DNA of 64,000 bases, from NCBI RefSeq assembly GCF_006540305.1, contig NZ_BJOR01000001.1, forward strand, positions 2,542,001-2,606,000, written 5' to 3'. The first letter of the stretch is position 1, and each line of letters starts with the position of its first letter. Below are positions 60,485-64,000 of this stretch, one piece after another. The notes beneath the pieces were generated by a model. It made no database searches. It had not been told where the DNA came from and saw nothing but the letters and a program-made list of their open reading frames with translations. The position numbers were made by a program, and so were the translations under genes. This DNA comes from Streptomyces sp. 6-11-2. Lineage in GTDB: Bacteria; Actinomycetota; Actinomycetes; Streptomycetales; Streptomycetaceae.

Positions 60485-60595
60485 GCAAGCCACCCTAGGT
60501 GTGGGAAACGCCGCACTGCCGAACGGCGGACCCCCTACTACGCTACGGATGAGTAACCGTCCCCCCTTGTGAGCAGGCAGGGAGCCGCGATCCCG

Positions 60596-62197
<1,602 letters not shown>

Positions 62198-62206
62198 GGA
62201 GCCGCT

Positions 62207-62413
62207 GTGATCAAGGTCGTACGAGGCAATCCGACCCCGGAGGAGCTCGCCGCCGCCCTGGCGGTGGTCCGGGCCCGCGCCGCGGCGGCAGCCACCACGC
62301 CGTCCGGCGCGCCGGCCCCCCGAGACTCCTGGTCCGACCCGTCCCGCATCGCCGCCCGGCACGTCCCTCTTCCGAGCCCGACGGCCTGGTCGCGCACCTA
62401 CTGGCCCGGCTGA
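62207..62413 (+). CDS. pccE: Acyl-CoA carboxylase epsilon subunit
   Basis: A 68-aa small subunit that stimulates actinomycete acyl-CoA carboxylases. The N-terminal IKVVRGNPTPEELAAALAVV is the epsilon signature; the rest is Ala/Pro-rich with the end SRTYWPG. It follows pccB by 9 bases with AAGGAG at 5 bases from its GTG, so the pair is one operon. The epsilon subunit binds the beta subunit and aids assembly with alpha. Confidence 0.92.
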   Translation: MIKVVRGNPTPEELAAALAVVRARAAAAATTPSGAPAPRDSWSDPSRIAARHVPLPSPTAWSRTYWPG

Positions 62414-62459
62414 TCGGCCGCCGCCGGCCGCCCAGGGCGCTCTGCCCACCCGCCCGCCC

Positions 62460-62760
62460 GACTCGGCGGGGTTCAGGCGACCGTCCCCCGGAGCCCCGCC
62501 CCAGACCCCTGCGGGGCTCCGCCCCTGCACCCCTGCCGGGGCTCCGCCCCGGGCGCTCGGCCCACCATCCCGCCCGACTCAGCAGGGCTCAGGCGACCGT
62601 CCCCTGGGGCTCCGCCCCACACCCCCGGCGGGGCTCCGCCCCTGCACCCCGCCGAGGCTCCGCCCCGGCGCTCGGCCCACCCCGCCTGCCCAACTCGGTA
62701 GGGCTCAAGTGACCGCCTCCTGGGGCCCCCGCCCCAGACCCCTGGGCTCCGCCCCTGCGT
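62460..62760. repeat. 116-bp direct repeats rich in GGGGCTCCGCCCC
   Basis: Blocks begin at 62460, 62576 and 62692, spaced 116 bp exactly (GACTC-G/A-GC... start). Each contains two or three GGGGCTCCGCCCC hairpin-forming units. The third block diverges after about 70 bases. A partial block may precede 62460. The units can each fold, so the array may also act as a terminator region for pccE. Confidence 0.8.
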
Positions 62761-63083
62761 CACGGCGTCCCGGCTGGGATCCGCCCCCGTGTCTCGGCTG
62801 GGCTGCGCCCCCCTGCCCCGGCGGGGGCCCTCCGTGCCTCCCTGTGTGCCCGGGCACGGCTCCGCTCCTGGGATCTGGCCGTATCCCGGGCCTGTCCGCC
62901 CGCCCTCCGGCCGCTGTGCCACTCAGGAGGGCCCTCAGCCGCCCTGCCACGGCCGTGGGGCCGATGCCGGTGTGGCCGCTTCGGGACCGTGGCCCGGGGG
63001 CGGGCCTGCGGCCGTCAGGGGCGGTTCAGTCCTTGCGGCGGCGCCCCCGGCCCGCCCGCGCGAGCGCCCGGTGGGAGGCAAGT

Positions 63084-63099
63084 TGAGTACGCGTACTCA
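63084..63099. promoter_or_regulatory. Perfect 16-bp palindrome TGAGTACGCGTACTCA
   Basis: Every base is in a mirrored pair. It lies 36 bases before the ATG of the small membrane protein and about 200 before maf, where an operator or promoter element would be expected. The protein that binds is unknown. Confidence 0.5.
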
Positions 63100-63134
63100 G
63101 GCGCGCGGTGTGGTCGCGGTCGCACGATCGGAGG

Positions 63135-63263
63135 ATGCTGTGGTCCGATCCCGAGAACGAGCCGCCGAAGGAACTGCGTGACACGCAGGACATGTTGCGG
63201 CGTCTGGGCGTTCTCATGGCACTGGCCATGGTGCTGGCGATGTTCGTGATCGGCGTGAGGTGA
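63135..63263 (+). CDS. Small single-pass membrane protein upstream of maf
   Basis: A 42-aa peptide: a polar start ([20 protein letters not shown]) followed by a Met/Leu/Val-rich membrane helix ([17 protein letters not shown]) and stop. ATG at 63135 directly abuts GGAGG, which is too close for a normal ribosome site; GTG at 63108 in the same frame is an alternative, giving 51 aa. The maf ATG follows its stop by 32 bases, so co-transcription is likely. Function unknown. Confidence 0.6.
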   Translation: MLWSDPENEPPKELRDTQDMLRRLGVLMALAMVLAMFVIGVR

Positions 63264-63295
63264 GCCGGAAGAGCCGCCGCCGATACGCTGACCGT

Positions 63296-63916
63296 ATGAC
63301 AGACCAGCCGCGCCGCCGACTCGTGCTCGCCTCCCAGTCCCCCGCCCGGCTCGGGCTGCTCCGGCAGGCCGGACTCGACCCGGAGGTCATCGTCAGCGGC
63401 GTCGACGAGGACGCGGTCACCGCGCCCACCCCCGCAGAACTGGCACTCGCGCTCGCCGAGGCGAAGGCCTCCGTGGTGGCGGCCCGGCCGGAGGTCCGGG
63501 GCGCACTGGTGATCGGCTGCGACTCTGTGCTCGACCTGGACGGCCACGCCCTGGGCAAGCCCGCCGACGCCGAGGAGGCCACCGCCCGCTGGAAGGCGAT
63601 GCGCGGCCGGGCCGGCACCCTCCAGACCGGGCACTGCGTCTGGGACACGGTGAGCGGCCGGCACGCCTCGGCCACCGCCTCCACCGTGGTCCGCTTCGGC
63701 GAGCCGTCGGACGAGGAGATCGCCGCGTACGTCGCCTCGGGCGAGCCGCTGTACGTGGCCGGCGCCTTCACCCTGGACGGCCGCTCGGCGCCGTTCATCG
63801 ACGGCATCGACGGCGACCACGGCAACGTCATCGGCATCAGCCTGCCCCTGGTCCGCCGTCTGCTGGCCGAACTCGGCGTGGGTATCACCGAGTTGTGGGC
63901 GCCGACCGAGGACTGA
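63296..63916 (+). CDS. maf: Maf-family nucleoside triphosphate pyrophosphatase
   Basis: A house-cleaning pyrophosphatase acting on modified or canonical NTPs; Maf proteins also inhibit septum formation when overexpressed. The 206-aa product has the typical N-terminal [20 protein letters not shown], the core [20 protein letters not shown] (catalytic Asp region) and the second-half [19 protein letters not shown] with [23 protein letters not shown] at 63296. Which nucleotide it prefers is not clear from sequence. Confidence 0.94.
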   Translation: MTDQPRRRLVLASQSPARLGLLRQAGLDPEVIVSGVDEDAVTAPTPAELALALAEAKASVVAARPEVRGALVIGCDSVLDLDGHALGKPADAEEATARWKAMRGRAGTLQTGHCVWDTVSGRHASATASTVVRFGEPSDEEIAAYVASGEPLYVAGAFTLDGRSAPFIDGIDGDHGNVIGISLPLVRRLLAELGVGITELWAPTED

Positions 63917-64000
63917 TCAGGGAGTGCGGGCCTCGGCCGGAGGGGTGAGAGGTCCGGGCGCCTCGCTCCCGTGACCCGTCTCGCCCCCGTGACGCGCATC

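Larger units (their letters stand above)
62414..63134. other. 720-bp non-coding gap after pccE
   Basis: Contains the 116-bp repeat array and then a stretch of similar GC-rich sequence to about 63060, with no frame that has a good start and codon pattern. The right end holds a palindrome and the promoter of the small membrane protein. Confidence 0.6.

Overview
The window is high-GC DNA from a Streptomyces-type chromosome. Support comes from GTG and TTG starts, third-position G/C bias, a mycothiol S-conjugate amidase, a DUF4307 protein, a propionyl-CoA carboxylase beta/epsilon pair beside a biotin ligase and a class III adenylate cyclase, and a LAXTG (class E) sortase substrate. From memory, the order pckG ... 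mca-greA-ilvA-metB-msrA ... hutH-GGDEF-cya-birA-pccB-maf resembles a conserved core segment of the S. coelicolor chromosome; this was not checked by alignment.

Layout. 0-8.4 kb is a surface-polysaccharide or glycoprotein block. It holds a TPR protein and a glycosyltransferase/methyltransferase fusion on the plus strand, facing a complete dTDP-L-rhamnose set (rfbA, rfbC, rfbB, rfbD) on the minus strand. The rml set is split by a long collagen-like Gly-X-Y gene that is out of frame twice. 8.6-22.6 kb is mostly housekeeping and stress metabolism: pckG, a hemolysin III-family protein, an MFS exporter with its TetR regulator, a Ub-Mut7C protein, a DUF255 protein, a large membrane-anchored NTPase with TPRs, mca, DUF4307 and greA. 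22.6-24.3 kb is a scrap-yard of gene remnants: a truncated ABC permease, a fragment of an XRE-type regulator and a fragment of a secreted protein. It lies next to an intact DrrA/DrrB-like ABC exporter (24.3-26.2 kb).

26.3-32.6 kb returns to core genes: threonine ammonia-lyase, MarR, a sigma-like protein followed by a Cys-repeat micro-ORF and a small membrane protein, metB, a hypothetical protein and msrA. 32.6-43.0 kb looks accessory: TetR with a divergent hydrolase and paired palindromic sites, a lipoprotein, a Tat-exported multicopper oxidase, a quinone oxidoreductase-like enzyme, a secreted FG-GAP protein, an Mrr-type nuclease fused to a TerD domain, and a coiled-coil membrane protein. 43.1-54.1 kb carries cell-envelope functions and metabolism: a secreted subtilase, a MacB-like ABC transporter, a lipoprotein L,D-transpeptidase, a sortase substrate, hutH and a GAF-GGDEF protein. 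54.1-56.5 kb holds tandem repeats, an IS110-family element and a small conserved gene. 56.5-64 kb is fatty-acid and propionyl-CoA metabolism plus cya, birA and maf, with a 116-bp tandem repeat between pccE and maf.

The most notable points are the doubly frameshifted collagen-like gene inside the rhamnose cluster, the Mrr-TerD fusion, the Cys-hexad micro-ORF stitched between two genes by 4-bp overlaps, and the IS110 element with a structured upstream non-coding stretch. None is proven to be a new system. No tRNA, rRNA or CRISPR array was seen.
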